This document shows positions 26,929 through 35,632 of a stretch of 64,000 nucleotides of DNA, one piece after another. The stretch comes from Marinobacter salinexigens (GTDB lineage Bacteria > Pseudomonadota > Gammaproteobacteria > Pseudomonadales > Oleiphilaceae), in the NCBI RefSeq assembly GCF_008370345.1, contig NZ_VTUU01000003.1, positions 310,001-374,000 on the forward strand, written 5' to 3'. Both the position numbers and the translations under genes were made by a program. The notes beneath the pieces are model-generated. The model searched no databases and was not told the DNA's origin. It saw only the letters and a program-made list of their open reading frames with translations. Within the stretch, counting starts at the first letter, position 1. Every line of letters starts with the position of its first letter.

Positions 26929-28071
26929 TTAGCTGGCCTGTAAAAGGGTGGCGTAACGTTCCAGGTGGAAGTCGTCATCGCCGAGCTGGTGATTGATCAT
27001 CACCAGACGTTTGGCGTAGTGGGCGAAGTTGTATTCCCAGGTCATACCGATCCCACCGTGGGACTGAATGCCCTTTTCGGAGATAAACTGGCCGCTACGA
27101 CCGATGACGTTCTTTGCAGCTGACAGGATACGGCGACGTTCATCGCTTTGTTCCTCGTCGGCCACACTGGCGGCAAGGATGGCCATGGAACGTGCCTGCT
27201 CCAGCTCGGACATCATATCCACCATGCGATGCTGGAGCACCTGAAACTTACCGATGGGCACGCCAAACTGCTTGCGCTGCTTGAGGTAATCCAGGGTCAG
27301 TTCATTGGCTACTTCCATCACGCCGACGGCCTCTGCACACAGAGCAGCGATGGCACGGCCGGTCTGGTATTCAATGGCATCTGCTGCCTTGCCTTCCTCT
27401 CCCAGAAGGGCGTCAGTACCTACCTGCACGTTGTTCAGGGTGATGTCGCAACCTTTGGCGCCATCAATCGTTGGGTACACGCGGCGTTCCACACCAGCGG
27501 TATCAGGAGAGATCGCGAACAGGCTGATGCCGTCGCTGTCGCGGCTGTCACCTGAAGTGCGGGCGGAGACCAGAATCAGATCGGCACACTGGCCGCCAAT
27601 CACAACCGCCTTACGGCCGTTCAGTACGTATCCGTCGCCGCTTTTCTCGGCACGGGTGTCCACGTCGTTCAGGTTGTAGAAACTCTGGGGCTCCTGCAGG
27701 CCAACTGCGGCCTTGAGTTCGCCACTGGCGATGCCGGCCAGCCACTGCTCTTTCTGGGTGCTATTGCCAGCCTGACTGATCAGGCCCCCGGCGAGAATGA
27801 CGGATTGCAGGTACGGCTCCAGGCACAGGCCCTTGCCCAGCTCGGTCATGACTGACTGCACCTCAACACCACCACCGCCGAATCCGCCCAGCTCCTCGGA
27901 GAAAGGAACCGCTGTCAGGCCCAGCTCGCCCAGCTGCTTCCAGAAATCCTCACTGAAGCCAGCCTCGGATTCACTGAATTCAAGACGCTTCTCGAAGTTG
28001 TATTCACCGCGTACCAGACGCGCCACGGTGTCCTGCAGCATTTGCTGCTCTTCATTGAGTCGGAAATCCAT
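26929..28071 (-). CDS. Acyl-CoA dehydrogenase, small-subunit type
   Basis: A 380-residue flavoprotein-fold protein starting 'MDFRLNEEQQMLQDTVARLV'. It has 'ERYATLLQAS'-type C-terminal end, 'LKQRKQFGVPIGKFQVLQHR' and 'IQSHGGIGMTWEYNFAHYAKR', but weak matches in the FAD-binding middle ('AVGLQEPQSFYNLNDVDTRA' in place of the usual TEP-x-GSD). This, and a larger dehydrogenase gene ten bases upstream, is the pattern of two-gene heteromeric enzymes such as PimC/PimD and the mycobacterial ChsE type, where one subunit is catalytically incomplete. Pathway link to the neighbouring cluster is by context. Confidence 0.88.
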   Translation of the reverse strand: MDFRLNEEQQMLQDTVARLVRGEYNFEKRLEFSESEAGFSEDFWKQLGELGLTAVPFSEELGGFGGGGVEVQSVMTELGKGLCLEPYLQSVILAGGLISQAGNSTQKEQWLAGIASGELKAAVGLQEPQSFYNLNDVDTRAEKSGDGYVLNGRKAVVIGGQCADLILVSARTSGDSRDSDGISLFAISPDTAGVERRVYPTIDGAKGCDITLNNVQVGTDALLGEEGKAADAIEYQTGRAIAALCAEAVGVMEVANELTLDYLKQRKQFGVPIGKFQVLQHRMVDMMSELEQARSMAILAASVADEEQSDERRRILSAAKNVIGRSGQFISEKGIQSHGGIGMTWEYNFAHYAKRLVMINHQLGDDDFHLERYATLLQAS

Positions 28072-28081
28072 GGTCGTCTCC

Positions 28082-29278
28082 TTAAAGCCCGAGAATCATT
28101 TTCGACACGATGTTCTTCTGGATCTCGTTGGATCCGCCGAAAATCGAGAGCTTGCGGTTGTTGAAATAGTGGGCGGCCACCGGCGCGGCGTTTTCGTCCG
28201 ACAGGAACTCTCCCTCATAATCAAGGTTCAGTTCTTCTTCTACGAAAGGTAGCGCATAGGGTCCGATCGCCCGACGTGCAAGATCATTGATGGACTGGCG
28301 GATCTCAGTACCTTTTACCTTAAGCATCGAACTCTCGGCACCCGGAACACCTCCGCCCTCTACCGAGGCAATGATGCGCAGGTTGCTTATGGCGGCAGCT
28401 GTCAGGTCGATTTCAACCTGGGCAATGCGCTGGCTGAATGAGGGGTCTTCAATCAGCGGGCGGCCATTCTTCAGTCGACGGGAAGCAAGTTGTTTCAGGT
28501 GTTCCAGCGCTGCCTTGGAGAGGCCAATACCGGCCAGACCAGTACGCTCATAGGTAAGCAGGTACTTGGCGTAGGTCCAGCCTTTGTCTTCTTCGCCTAC
28601 CAGGTTTTCCACAGGGACTTTTACGTCCTCGAAAAACACTTCGTTTACTTCGTGTTCGCCATCAAGGGTGATGATCGGACGAACCGTAATGCCCGGAGTG
28701 TTCATGTCAATCAGCAGGAAGGAGATGCCTTCCTGTGCCTTGACTTCAGTGTTGGTGCGCACCAGACAGAAGATCATGTCGGCGTGCTGGCCCAGAGTAG
28801 TCCAGGTTTTCTGACCGTTGACGATGTAGTGGTCGCCATCCCGAACCGCCCGGGTTTTCAGGGATGCGAGGTCGGAACCGGCACCAGGTTCGGAGTAACC
28901 CTGACACCACCAGTCTTCGCCACTGAGGATGCGCGGAAGATATTGCTGTTTCTGCTCCTCGTTGCCGAACTTGATGATAACCGGCGCCACCATATTGACC
29001 CCGAACGGGATTGACCGAGGTACGCCATACCGGCAGGACTCTTCGTCCCAGATGTGTTTTTGCACCGGGGTCCATTTCACACCGCCGTACTCTTCCGGCC
29101 AATGGGTGGCGTACCAGCCCCGTGCGACCAGGATTTTCTGCCAGCGCAGGTGATCTTCTTTGGACAGGCGGCGGAAGCCTTTCACTTTGGCAGCAATGTC
29201 TGCCGGCAGCTTCTCATCCAGGAAGGCGCGCACTTCATCGCGGAAGGCGAGCTCTTCAGCCGTGTAGTTCATGTTCAT
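28082..29278 (-). CDS. Acyl-CoA dehydrogenase, large-subunit type
   Basis: A 398-residue flavoprotein with 'CQGYSEPGAGSDLASLKTRA' (substrate/FAD motif), 'YIVNGQKTWTTLGQHADMIF' and a C-terminal 'IFGGSNEIQKNIVSKMILG'. The N-terminal 'RGWYATHWPEEYGGVKWTPVQKH' block is typical of the PimC/FadE-large branch used for bulky or dicarboxylic acyl-CoAs. GAGG precedes the ATG at 29278; a second ATG six bases on is possible. Probably forms a heteromer with the next gene. Divergent from the porin gene. Confidence 0.9.
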   Translation of the reverse strand: MNMNYTAEELAFRDEVRAFLDEKLPADIAAKVKGFRRLSKEDHLRWQKILVARGWYATHWPEEYGGVKWTPVQKHIWDEESCRYGVPRSIPFGVNMVAPVIIKFGNEEQKQQYLPRILSGEDWWCQGYSEPGAGSDLASLKTRAVRDGDHYIVNGQKTWTTLGQHADMIFCLVRTNTEVKAQEGISFLLIDMNTPGITVRPIITLDGEHEVNEVFFEDVKVPVENLVGEEDKGWTYAKYLLTYERTGLAGIGLSKAALEHLKQLASRRLKNGRPLIEDPSFSQRIAQVEIDLTAAAISNLRIIASVEGGGVPGAESSMLKVKGTEIRQSINDLARRAIGPYALPFVEEELNLDYEGEFLSDENAAPVAAHYFNNRKLSIFGGSNEIQKNIVSKMILGL

Positions 29279-29427
29279 GACATAACCTCTTTTTGCATAA
29301 CAGCGAAAATATATACCGCATAGCAGAATTGCTCAATGATCCAACATGTTTTCGGTGCATGTCAATGAAAATGAAATGCTCAAATCAAAATTAGAGTAAA
29401 AGTTATCTGAAAACGAATTTTGAAAAC

Positions 29428-29522
29428 TTGTTGATCGAAAAACCTTGGTTTATAGTCCATTTCACGGAAGCTGGTACTGCTAGGCGGAATAATAATTCAT
29501 ACAAATACCGCACTGCGAAACT
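29428..29522 (+). promoter_or_regulatory. Porin promoter region with GCGAAAC motif
   Basis: The 326-base divergent gap 29279-29604 holds no gene. On the plus strand TTGTTG (29428-29433) and TATAGT (29451-29456) are 17 bases apart, a fair sigma-70 promoter with a 5' leader of about 140 bases. GCGAAACT lies at 29515-29522 in that leader. Toward the dehydrogenase side a related GCGAAAAT stands at 29303-29310. Confidence 0.4.
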
Positions 29523-29604
29523 GGTGAGTTGGGTTGGCATTCCGTTTGTGCCAGCTCCGGGTAATTTCAATAACAACGAAACCAACTCCGTTAAGAGGTT
29601 TGAA

Positions 29605-30918
29605 ATGACAACAAAAAGACACATCAATACGCACCCACTGACCCGTGCCCTGGCCCTGGCCGGGCTCCCCATATTTGCCCTCGGCTCCGCTGGAGTCTCA
29701 GCCCAGAGTAATTCCGAACTGGAGCAACTGCGTGAGCGCATTCAGATTCTGGAAAAGAAGTTGGAAGGTGCCGTATCGACCGCGCCAGAGCTGAGTGAAG
29801 ACAATCCTTACATTCTCCGCGAAGGTGACGGTCTCAAAATCGGCGACACCACTATTTCCTTTGGTGGCTTCATCAAAGCCGACATGATTTATGGCTCGGA
29901 CGGTAACGGCACCCTGAATGGTTACTCTATCGGACTGCCGCGAACCTTTGCCTCAGCAGCGGCGTCCGGCACCAGTGACTGGAAAGCAGGTTTTTCTGCG
30001 AGGGAATCCCGGATCAGCATAGGAACCGAAACGGACGACGTAGCGGGCCATAAGCTGCGTACCTACGTAGAGATGGATTTCAACCAGGCGCGAACGGCTG
30101 ATGGGAACGAGGTTGTTTCGAACAGCTACTCGCCACGTCTGCGCCAGGCCTACGGTAACTGGAATGGCTGGGACTTTGGCCAGACCTACACAACCTTTAC
30201 GGATCTGGCGGCCATGCCGGAGATTCTGGATCAGGGCAAACAGGCTGCCTTCATCTATAGCGCGCAGCCGATGCTTCGCTACACGATGGCGGCACCTGGC
30301 GGTAAGTTGATGGTTGCCCTTGAAAACCCGGAAGACGGTTTTGGCACCACTTCCTATGACGATCAGTCGTATCCGGACCTCACGGCCCGTTATCAGATTC
30401 GGGGCAAGTTTGGCTTCTACTCCATAGCGGGTCTGCTTCGTAACCTGGAAGATGACGGTGCGGAGGATACCAAGCTGGCGGGTGCAGTTTCCCTGAGTGC
30501 CCGGATTCCGACCATCGGTCGCGACGATATCAGGATGCAATACAGCTATGGTGCTCTGGGGCGTTATATGGGCTTGTTCACCTACCCGGATGTGGATCTC
30601 GGGGCGCAGGCTGCTGGCAAGGTTGAGCCACTGAATGTCTACGGTGCGACAGCGGCCTATCGCCACTTCTGGTCACCGGCATGGCGTTCAACGGTTACGG
30701 TATCGCATACCGAAATTGTGGATGACCTGGAGTTCTCCCCGGCCGGTACTCTCAGCTACTTTGACTCTTCCAGTTCCGTACACGCCAACATTCTCTGGTC
30801 TGCCCACAAGAACCTGATCCTGGGGCTGGAATACGCCTACTGGGATTTCGGGGAAATCGCCAGCAGTAGCAGCCAGCAGTACGAACAGGTGATGGCTTCG
30901 GCCAAGATGAGTTTCTGA
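29605..30918 (+). CDS. DcaP-like outer-membrane porin
   Basis: A 437-residue exported protein. Signal peptide residues about 1-34, ending 'GSAGVSA' before QSN. A short periplasmic coiled coil follows ('SELEQLRERIQILEKKLEG'), then a beta-barrel with alternating polar and aromatic strands and a terminal Phe ('QVMASAKMSF'), which the BAM machinery recognises. Coiled coil plus trimeric barrel and the phrase 'GDTTISFGGFIKADMIYG' are hallmarks of the DcaP porins, which pass dicarboxylic and other negatively charged acids. It would supply acids to the two importers in the window. Start at 29605 with AAGAGG upstream. Confidence 0.9.
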   Translation: MTTKRHINTHPLTRALALAGLPIFALGSAGVSAQSNSELEQLRERIQILEKKLEGAVSTAPELSEDNPYILREGDGLKIGDTTISFGGFIKADMIYGSDGNGTLNGYSIGLPRTFASAAASGTSDWKAGFSARESRISIGTETDDVAGHKLRTYVEMDFNQARTADGNEVVSNSYSPRLRQAYGNWNGWDFGQTYTTFTDLAAMPEILDQGKQAAFIYSAQPMLRYTMAAPGGKLMVALENPEDGFGTTSYDDQSYPDLTARYQIRGKFGFYSIAGLLRNLEDDGAEDTKLAGAVSLSARIPTIGRDDIRMQYSYGALGRYMGLFTYPDVDLGAQAAGKVEPLNVYGATAAYRHFWSPAWRSTVTVSHTEIVDDLEFSPAGTLSYFDSSSSVHANILWSAHKNLILGLEYAYWDFGEIASSSSQQYEQVMASAKMSF

Positions 30919-30981
30919 TCTGCACTGAAGCCAAGGGACCTTTCAAGAGTTAACCCGCCTTGTCAGGCGCATTGCCTGTAA

Positions 30982-31016
30982 CCCCGGTACACGTCCCCCG
31001 CGTGCCGGGGCTTTTT
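30982..31016 (+). terminator. Intrinsic terminator after porin gene
   Basis: CCCCGG-ta-CACG (30982-30993) pairs with CGTGCCGGGG (31001-31010), with a two-base bulge, and is followed by C and five T (31012-31016). Confidence 0.85.
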
Positions 31017-31121
31017 ATGTCGTTTGTTTAATGCTGCCCAACGTCAATTTCCTTGATTTGTGTCAAACAACCCTTATGTTTGAATAGTAGAGACCTGCAA
31101 CAAACATCGTCGGGCCAGTAC

Positions 31122-31448
31122 ATGTCAAACTGTTCGTCACAGAAAAGTGTTCTGCGTTTCAGCCTGTATTCGCTGCTGATCACAGGGCTGTTTATTCTGT
31201 GGGCGGGTGTTTCGGGCCAGACCTTTGCGGGTGAGCAGGTAGCCGATCATCATTCGCCGGAACTGGTTTCCTCCGACTTCTCCGGTGATTCTTCATCTCC
31301 CGAGCCTCTGGCGGTTGCCACTATCCTTCTGCCGTATTCGGAGCAGAGTGTTGGTTCTGCCTTTTCGGACAGTCTGGGCTTCATTCGTCCGCCCCGGCGA
31401 CTCCTGAGTTATCCTGCCTTACCTCAAGCACCTCCATTCCTCGTCTGA
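31122..31448 (+). CDS. Small exported or membrane-anchored protein, unknown function
   Basis: A 108-residue frame starting at ATG 31122. Residues about 12-38 are hydrophobic ('FSLYSLLITGLFILWAGVSG') and end with 'TFAGEQVADHHSPE', a possible signal-peptidase site after TFA. The remaining ~70 residues are Ser/Pro-rich and low in charge, with no motif I know. It lies between the porin terminator and a CBS-like gene, same strand, 74 bases before it. No strong ribosome-binding site is visible. The export signal speaks for a real gene, but it could be a chance frame. Confidence 0.45.
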   Translation: MSNCSSQKSVLRFSLYSLLITGLFILWAGVSGQTFAGEQVADHHSPELVSSDFSGDSSSPEPLAVATILLPYSEQSVGSAFSDSLGFIRPPRRLLSYPALPQAPPFLV

Positions 31449-31522
31449 TTCCGGCAATAACATTCAGGGAATACGGCTCTGTCCGTCTGTCCCGTCCGAA
31501 TTCAGTGATACGAGGTTTTACC

Positions 31523-32122
31523 ATGAATAATGTATTCAGCGCCCTTCCTGTGCAGGATCTGGCACGTACTGGTGCAATCAGCACCGCCAAGCCGGTATCC
31601 CATATCGGTAGCGAAGACTCTGCCGTTCACTTACTGAAAGATTTTGCAGAACAAAAGCCCGCTGTGCTCAGCTCGATCATGCCGGTTTCCGAAGCCCGTC
31701 TGTGGATGAGGCTGGCGGACACGCCGATCAAGCTGGTCGAGAATCAGACCGGCGACTGCATAGGTATTCTGACCATCCACGACGTAAACGGCGAGAAGCC
31801 GATGATGGCTGCAAACCGTCAGGGAACTGCAATCCCCGATCTGCGGGTGAGGGACATCATGCGCCCTCTCAGCGACTTGCCTGCCATCCACTACCGCGAT
31901 CTCAAGTCGGCGACGGTGGGTGATCTGGTCAGCACGTTCCGTGAGGTTCACGAAGAGTATTTGCTGGTGCTTGATGATGACTGGAAAAATCCCGGCCAGA
32001 CCTATCTGAGAGGGTTGGTGAAAGCGCGGGAACTGGTGCAGAGGCTTGATCTGACCATCGATCTGGAACACCGGGCAACCAAGTTCTACGAGATTGTGAA
32101 CGTGGTTCAGGGAGGGTTCTAG
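31523..32122 (+). CDS. Degenerate CBS-pair protein
   Basis: A 199-residue cytoplasmic protein, ATG 31523 with CGAGG eleven bases upstream. Two CBS-like units can be traced: 'ISTAKPVSHIGSEDSAVHLL...LVENQTGDCIGILTIHD' in fragments across residues about 17-90, and 'LRVRDIMRPLSDLPAIHYRD' through 'RGLVKARELVQRLD'. The first has lost parts of the nucleotide-binding signature and carries a longer insert. Likely a small regulatory adapter; no partner is obvious. It is convergent with the TPR/outer-membrane gene. Confidence 0.7.
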   Translation: MNNVFSALPVQDLARTGAISTAKPVSHIGSEDSAVHLLKDFAEQKPAVLSSIMPVSEARLWMRLADTPIKLVENQTGDCIGILTIHDVNGEKPMMAANRQGTAIPDLRVRDIMRPLSDLPAIHYRDLKSATVGDLVSTFREVHEEYLLVLDDDWKNPGQTYLRGLVKARELVQRLDLTIDLEHRATKFYEIVNVVQGGF

Positions 32123-32147
32123 GCAAGCACTACGCTAGCGTTTCTTT

Positions 32148-33461
32148 CTACAGGCGGACGGTCACGTCGATGGTGGCTGTCCGTCGATCGTAGTCATAGC
32201 GGGGGATGTTGCTATTGTTTTGGACATCCTCCAGCTCAAAGCCTACCGAAAAGCTGCGGCTGATCTCGATCTCGCTGTTGATCGACCAGGAAATGCGATT
32301 GTCCTCGCGATGAATGATCCATAAACCCTCGGGAATGGTCAGGCGGTGGGCGGTCTGGTAATAGCGGAATTCGTAGTGGGTTGATGCGCCTATGGTCCAG
32401 GACGGGGTCACTGTGTAATCCAGGCCGAACAACAGGTTCTGGCTCAGGGGAGAGACGCTGAAGTACTCGGTGCCAGTGTCCAGATCACGCCGGTCGTTGT
32501 AGTCCACCCGGTAGCGGAGGTCCCCGGTCCAACGCCCAAAGCGGGTTTTGTAGCTCGTATTCAGGCGATAGCGCTGGCCATCGTAGGGCCGGTAGCGTTC
32601 GGTAGCATCAACCTGTTCAGCTTCCACAGCGACAAGGCATCGGTCCCGGCCAAACGCCCTGAAGCACCCTGATTTTCTGTATTCGGTGAAAACCCTCGCT
32701 CTATGTTCCCGGTCATTCCCGCCTTGCCACAGTTGGTCTCCCCCCAGTCCGAGGGTGTAATGAAATGCTTTAGGCAGGTAGGCCCAAGCCAGGTTTACCC
32801 GGGCCAGGTAGGTATCGAAGTCTCCATAGTCGGCGTAGGCACGACCGTAGAGCAGTAGCTGGGTTTGCAGGGCATGGTTGCCCCTTCGTACCGGGAAACC
32901 GGAAAGGACATTCACAGACTCAAGGAAAGCGTCATCAAGGCTGGTTGCAGCACTGTCAGGAAACAGCGCAATATTTTCTTCATAGCCAGCCGCCAGTGAA
33001 AACAGGGCCTGCCAGTTGTCTTCTTTAATATCCTGACCGATTTCTTTTAATTGTCCTGCGGCGAGCCTGGCAAGCTTCTCATCCGGATCTTCGGACAGGG
33101 TAGCGATAAAGGCTTCTCTGGCGGCGGCTTCATTCTCCAGAGCCAGTGCGATCAGCCCGAGGTTGTACCGGGCAAGTGCCCGCTGGTCGGTCGGCAGCAG
33201 GGACTCGAACCTCAAGCGGGCGAGGTCGTATTCCCCCAGGTGGTAATACACAACGCCGAGATTGTAGGTCAGGGCCCGTGAGGAGATTTCTTCTGCAGCA
33301 GTCTCTAGTAACTCCCTCGCGCGCTGGAGATTCCCGGCCTGGAAGGCCTGAATACCGGCCCGGAACTTTTCTCGTGCAGACGACTCCTGTTCTGCGTTGG
33401 CAACGGGAGAAAGCCAGGCAAGGGTCAGGAAAAGAAGAAAGAGGGGAACTCGATGGACCAA
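32148..33461 (-). CDS. Exported TPR plus outer-membrane beta-barrel protein
   Basis: A 437-residue secreted protein. Signal peptide residues about 1-23 ('FLTLAWLSPVANA'). Residues about 30-150 hold TPR-like repeats ('GIQAFQAGNLQRARELLETA', 'TYNLGVVYYHLGEYDLARLR', 'ARYNLGLIALALENEAAARE'). From about 165 on, amphipathic strands rich in Tyr, Trp and Arg end in 'ATIDVTVRL', an outer-membrane barrel pattern. The plan (TPR domain then barrel) is like the Slam / DUF560 outer-membrane translocon group and some polysaccharide exporters; I cannot choose. It lies directly downstream of the sigma/anti-sigma/acidic-protein genes on the same strand, 102 bases away, so it may belong to that regulon. Confidence 0.75.
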   Translation of the reverse strand: MVHRVPLFLLFLTLAWLSPVANAEQESSAREKFRAGIQAFQAGNLQRARELLETAAEEISSRALTYNLGVVYYHLGEYDLARLRFESLLPTDQRALARYNLGLIALALENEAAAREAFIATLSEDPDEKLARLAAGQLKEIGQDIKEDNWQALFSLAAGYEENIALFPDSAATSLDDAFLESVNVLSGFPVRRGNHALQTQLLLYGRAYADYGDFDTYLARVNLAWAYLPKAFHYTLGLGGDQLWQGGNDREHRARVFTEYRKSGCFRAFGRDRCLVAVEAEQVDATERYRPYDGQRYRLNTSYKTRFGRWTGDLRYRVDYNDRRDLDTGTEYFSVSPLSQNLLFGLDYTVTPSWTIGASTHYEFRYYQTAHRLTIPEGLWIIHREDNRISWSINSEIEISRSFSVGFELEDVQNNSNIPRYDYDRRTATIDVTVRL

Positions 33462-33563
33462 GAATGCAGCGCCCTTAGAAGTGATGTCTTAGGGGAAGCT
33501 TAGCGCACAATGGCCCACAAGATAAGGAAGCTCACCGGATCGTCCTGACGCCGATCCGAGGGT

Positions 33564-34052
33564 TTATTGCTCAGACTCTCTGTCGGGGTTGAGATGTCCG
33601 CCATCCAGAAGGTTGAGGCCGTCTTCGTCGAGCAGGTTGAGATCACTATCTCCGGGTAGAAGATCCAGTGTGTCACGCAGAACATCCTCTACCGGCAGGA
33701 TGTCGTTCAGCGTATCACGGGTGTCCCGGACCTGATTGGACAGGCTATCTACCAGGGTTCTGGTATCGTCCGATACGTCATTCAGGTCAATGGTTTCGAG
33801 GCCGCTGCTGTCGATCTCGCCGGTTTCCAGATTGCTGCTACCCAGCTCACCCGGTCCGATGGTATCTATCTCGGGGAGGGTCTCCGGGATTTCCATTTCC
33901 TGTACGAACGATGAATCCAGAGCTTCGTCATCCATCACCATGCGCATGGTGACGTCGTAGTCGGATTCGGCAGCCGCTACACCAGGCAACAAGCAAAGCC
34001 CGAGTAGCCCGGCGCTCAGCAGTCCGGTCAGGTTGCGCATGTCAATTATCAT
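33564..34052 (-). CDS. Acidic exported protein of the sigma-factor operon
   Basis: A 162-residue protein with a signal peptide (residues about 1-28, ending 'LLPGVAAA' before ESDYD). The mature part is strongly acidic, rich in Asp, Glu, Leu, Ser and Thr, lacks Cys and Trp, and contains short repeat-like phrases ('SSNLETGEIDSSGLETIDL', 'DLNLLDEDGLNLLDGGHLN'). No known family. Its ATG shares bases with the anti-sigma stop codon (ATGA), so translation is coupled. Being secreted and tied to the anti-sigma factor, it may be a periplasmic signal partner or an output (inference). A CGGATCG/CGATCCG hairpin (33536-33558) follows the stop. Confidence 0.75.
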   Translation of the reverse strand: MIIDMRNLTGLLSAGLLGLCLLPGVAAAESDYDVTMRMVMDDEALDSSFVQEMEIPETLPEIDTIGPGELGSSNLETGEIDSSGLETIDLNDVSDDTRTLVDSLSNQVRDTRDTLNDILPVEDVLRDTLDLLPGDSDLNLLDEDGLNLLDGGHLNPDRESEQ

Positions 34053-34735
34053 GACGATGGCTCCGTTTTCTGTTCTCGTATTTCGGTCCGGAACGTCTTC
34101 CGGTTGTTTCCTTCTCCCAGGTGGGCTACCAGAGTGCCCTCACCGGGAAACAAAATGTTCAGAGGCAGTGCAAGCAGGTTGTCACCGGGTTGCAGGTTAA
34201 CTTTCCAGCTCACTGTCTGATGTCCGGGGAACGGTGCAAGTTCCATGTTGGCGGGCAGTTCCAGTGTCAGTGTGACATTCTCCAGTGCCTGAGAGGCGGT
34301 GAATGCAAGCCGGACAACCTGCTGCCTGGTCTGCAGCTGCGGTTCCTGCACCGGGGCGTCTGCAGTCTGGCTGGGCGCTTCGGGCTCGCGGCCAACTTCA
34401 CTGCCGATAAACAATCCGAGAACCAGTGCCGCGGCCACGGCACCACCCCATAGAGGTGTCGCCATAGATCGTCCGGACCGCGGAATGGAACCCGAGGCTA
34501 CACTGCCAGCGGGATTGCCGTTTCGAATTCCTCTGAACATTCTCGCTTCGAAGCCGGCTTCGGGTTCAGGGGCATGCCCGGAAGCGATTCGCTCAGCCAC
34601 GAATCTGGCTGCCTCAAGGTCTACCGAGCAGGCGGCGCAGGTCCCGGCATGTTCGCGCATGCGCGTGGCGAGAACCTCTGGCAGCTCGTCACCCACAAAG
34701 GCATCCAGGCATTGTTTGAATTCGTTGCAGTTCAT
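34049..34735 (-). CDS. Zinc-finger transmembrane anti-sigma factor
   Basis: A 228-residue single-pass inner-membrane protein. The N-terminal cytoplasmic domain has the zinc-binding anti-sigma motif His-x3-Cys-x2-Cys ('REHAGTCAACSVDLEAAR', about residues 31-48). One hydrophobic helix follows ('GGAVAAALVLGLFIG'), then a periplasmic domain of about 110 residues with beta-rich character ('VTLTLELPANMELAPFPGHQ'). It should hold the sigma factor encoded just upstream. Start at 34735 (MNCNEFKQCLDAF) with GAGGTG upstream, ten bases after the sigma stop; the longer frame overlaps the sigma gene. Coupled by ATGA to the acidic exported protein. Confidence 0.85.
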   Translation of the reverse strand: MNCNEFKQCLDAFVGDELPEVLATRMREHAGTCAACSVDLEAARFVAERIASGHAPEPEAGFEARMFRGIRNGNPAGSVASGSIPRSGRSMATPLWGGAVAAALVLGLFIGSEVGREPEAPSQTADAPVQEPQLQTRQQVVRLAFTASQALENVTLTLELPANMELAPFPGHQTVSWKVNLQPGDNLLALPLNILFPGEGTLVAHLGEGNNRKTFRTEIREQKTEPSS

Positions 34736-34745
34736 TGCAGTCACC

Positions 34746-35354
34746 TCAGTGAGAGTCACGCAATTGCTCCTCAAAAGGTTCCAGCCGCTCCTGAAATTTA
34801 CTGCGCACCAGAGCCCGCACCCGGTGCAGTCGTGATTTTATGGTTCCCAGCGGGACTTCAAGAATTTCGGCAATGTCTTCCTGGCGCCAGCCGTCGCTGT
34901 CATGAAGAAGCAAGAGGGTTCGCTGGTCCGGCTGCAGTTCGCTGATGATCTGGCGGAGGATGTCGCCCCGCTGGTCACTGTCTGAGTGTCCGAGGGGGTC
35001 TGGTTCGTTGCTGGCCAGTGTCTCGATAAAGGTGGTCTGATGTTCGGGGTCATCAAGTGCGCTGGTGTGGATTTCTCGTCCTGCGGGCCGTTTTCGGACA
35101 TTATCGATAAATTGGCGGTAGACAACGCGCGCCAGCCAGGGACGGAGCTGGGAAACCTGTTCCAGTTCTTCGAGTTTCGGGAACAGTTTGGTGACCACTT
35201 CCTGAACCAGATCTTCCGCATCATGGGGCCGCCCGGTCAGTCGGAACGCATAGTTGTACATGGGCTTGAGATGCGGCTGAATCAGCTGCTCGTACCGCTT
35301 TGCTTTTGATTGGCGGAATTGGAGTAAGGCCAAACGGATACCTCTGGATGACAT
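34746..35354 (-). CDS. ECF sigma-70 factor
   Basis: A 202-residue sigma factor of the extracytoplasmic-function group. Region 2 is 'YNYAFRLTGRPHDAEDLVQE' with the family's Asp-Ala-Glu-Asp-Leu-x-Gln, followed by 'RPWLARVVYRQFIDNVRKR'; region 4 is 'DSDGWRQEDIAEILEVPLGT' then 'IKSRLHRVRALVRSKF', a helix-turn-helix. Head of the operon sigma, anti-sigma, acidic exported protein. A 20-residue N-terminal leader before region 2 is plausible. The gap upstream (35355-35632) shows no promoter I can call with confidence. Confidence 0.92.
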   Translation of the reverse strand: MSSRGIRLALLQFRQSKAKRYEQLIQPHLKPMYNYAFRLTGRPHDAEDLVQEVVTKLFPKLEELEQVSQLRPWLARVVYRQFIDNVRKRPAGREIHTSALDDPEHQTTFIETLASNEPDPLGHSDSDQRGDILRQIISELQPDQRTLLLLHDSDGWRQEDIAEILEVPLGTIKSRLHRVRALVRSKFQERLEPFEEQLRDSH

Positions 35355-35632
35355 TCCCCGACATCAGATGGCGGGACTTCTGGCGTAGTCGTCTTGCCAT
35401 GGTACCAGTGCTCAGGAGCTGCCGGTATGTTGATTTGTTAAAAACCGGCACGTTCGGTATCTGATTGTACGTGTGGAGAGGATTTTCGACGAAGAACTAA
35501 AAAATGCATCGTGCGTGGAACTTTTGCGGCTGTCTTCCGTGGTGTGGATAGGAAGGCGACAGGAAAGCCAATTCTGATAACACTTTCTTATAACACTGCG
35601 ACCGTAGTCGGGACCTGGGAGAGAGTAGTACG

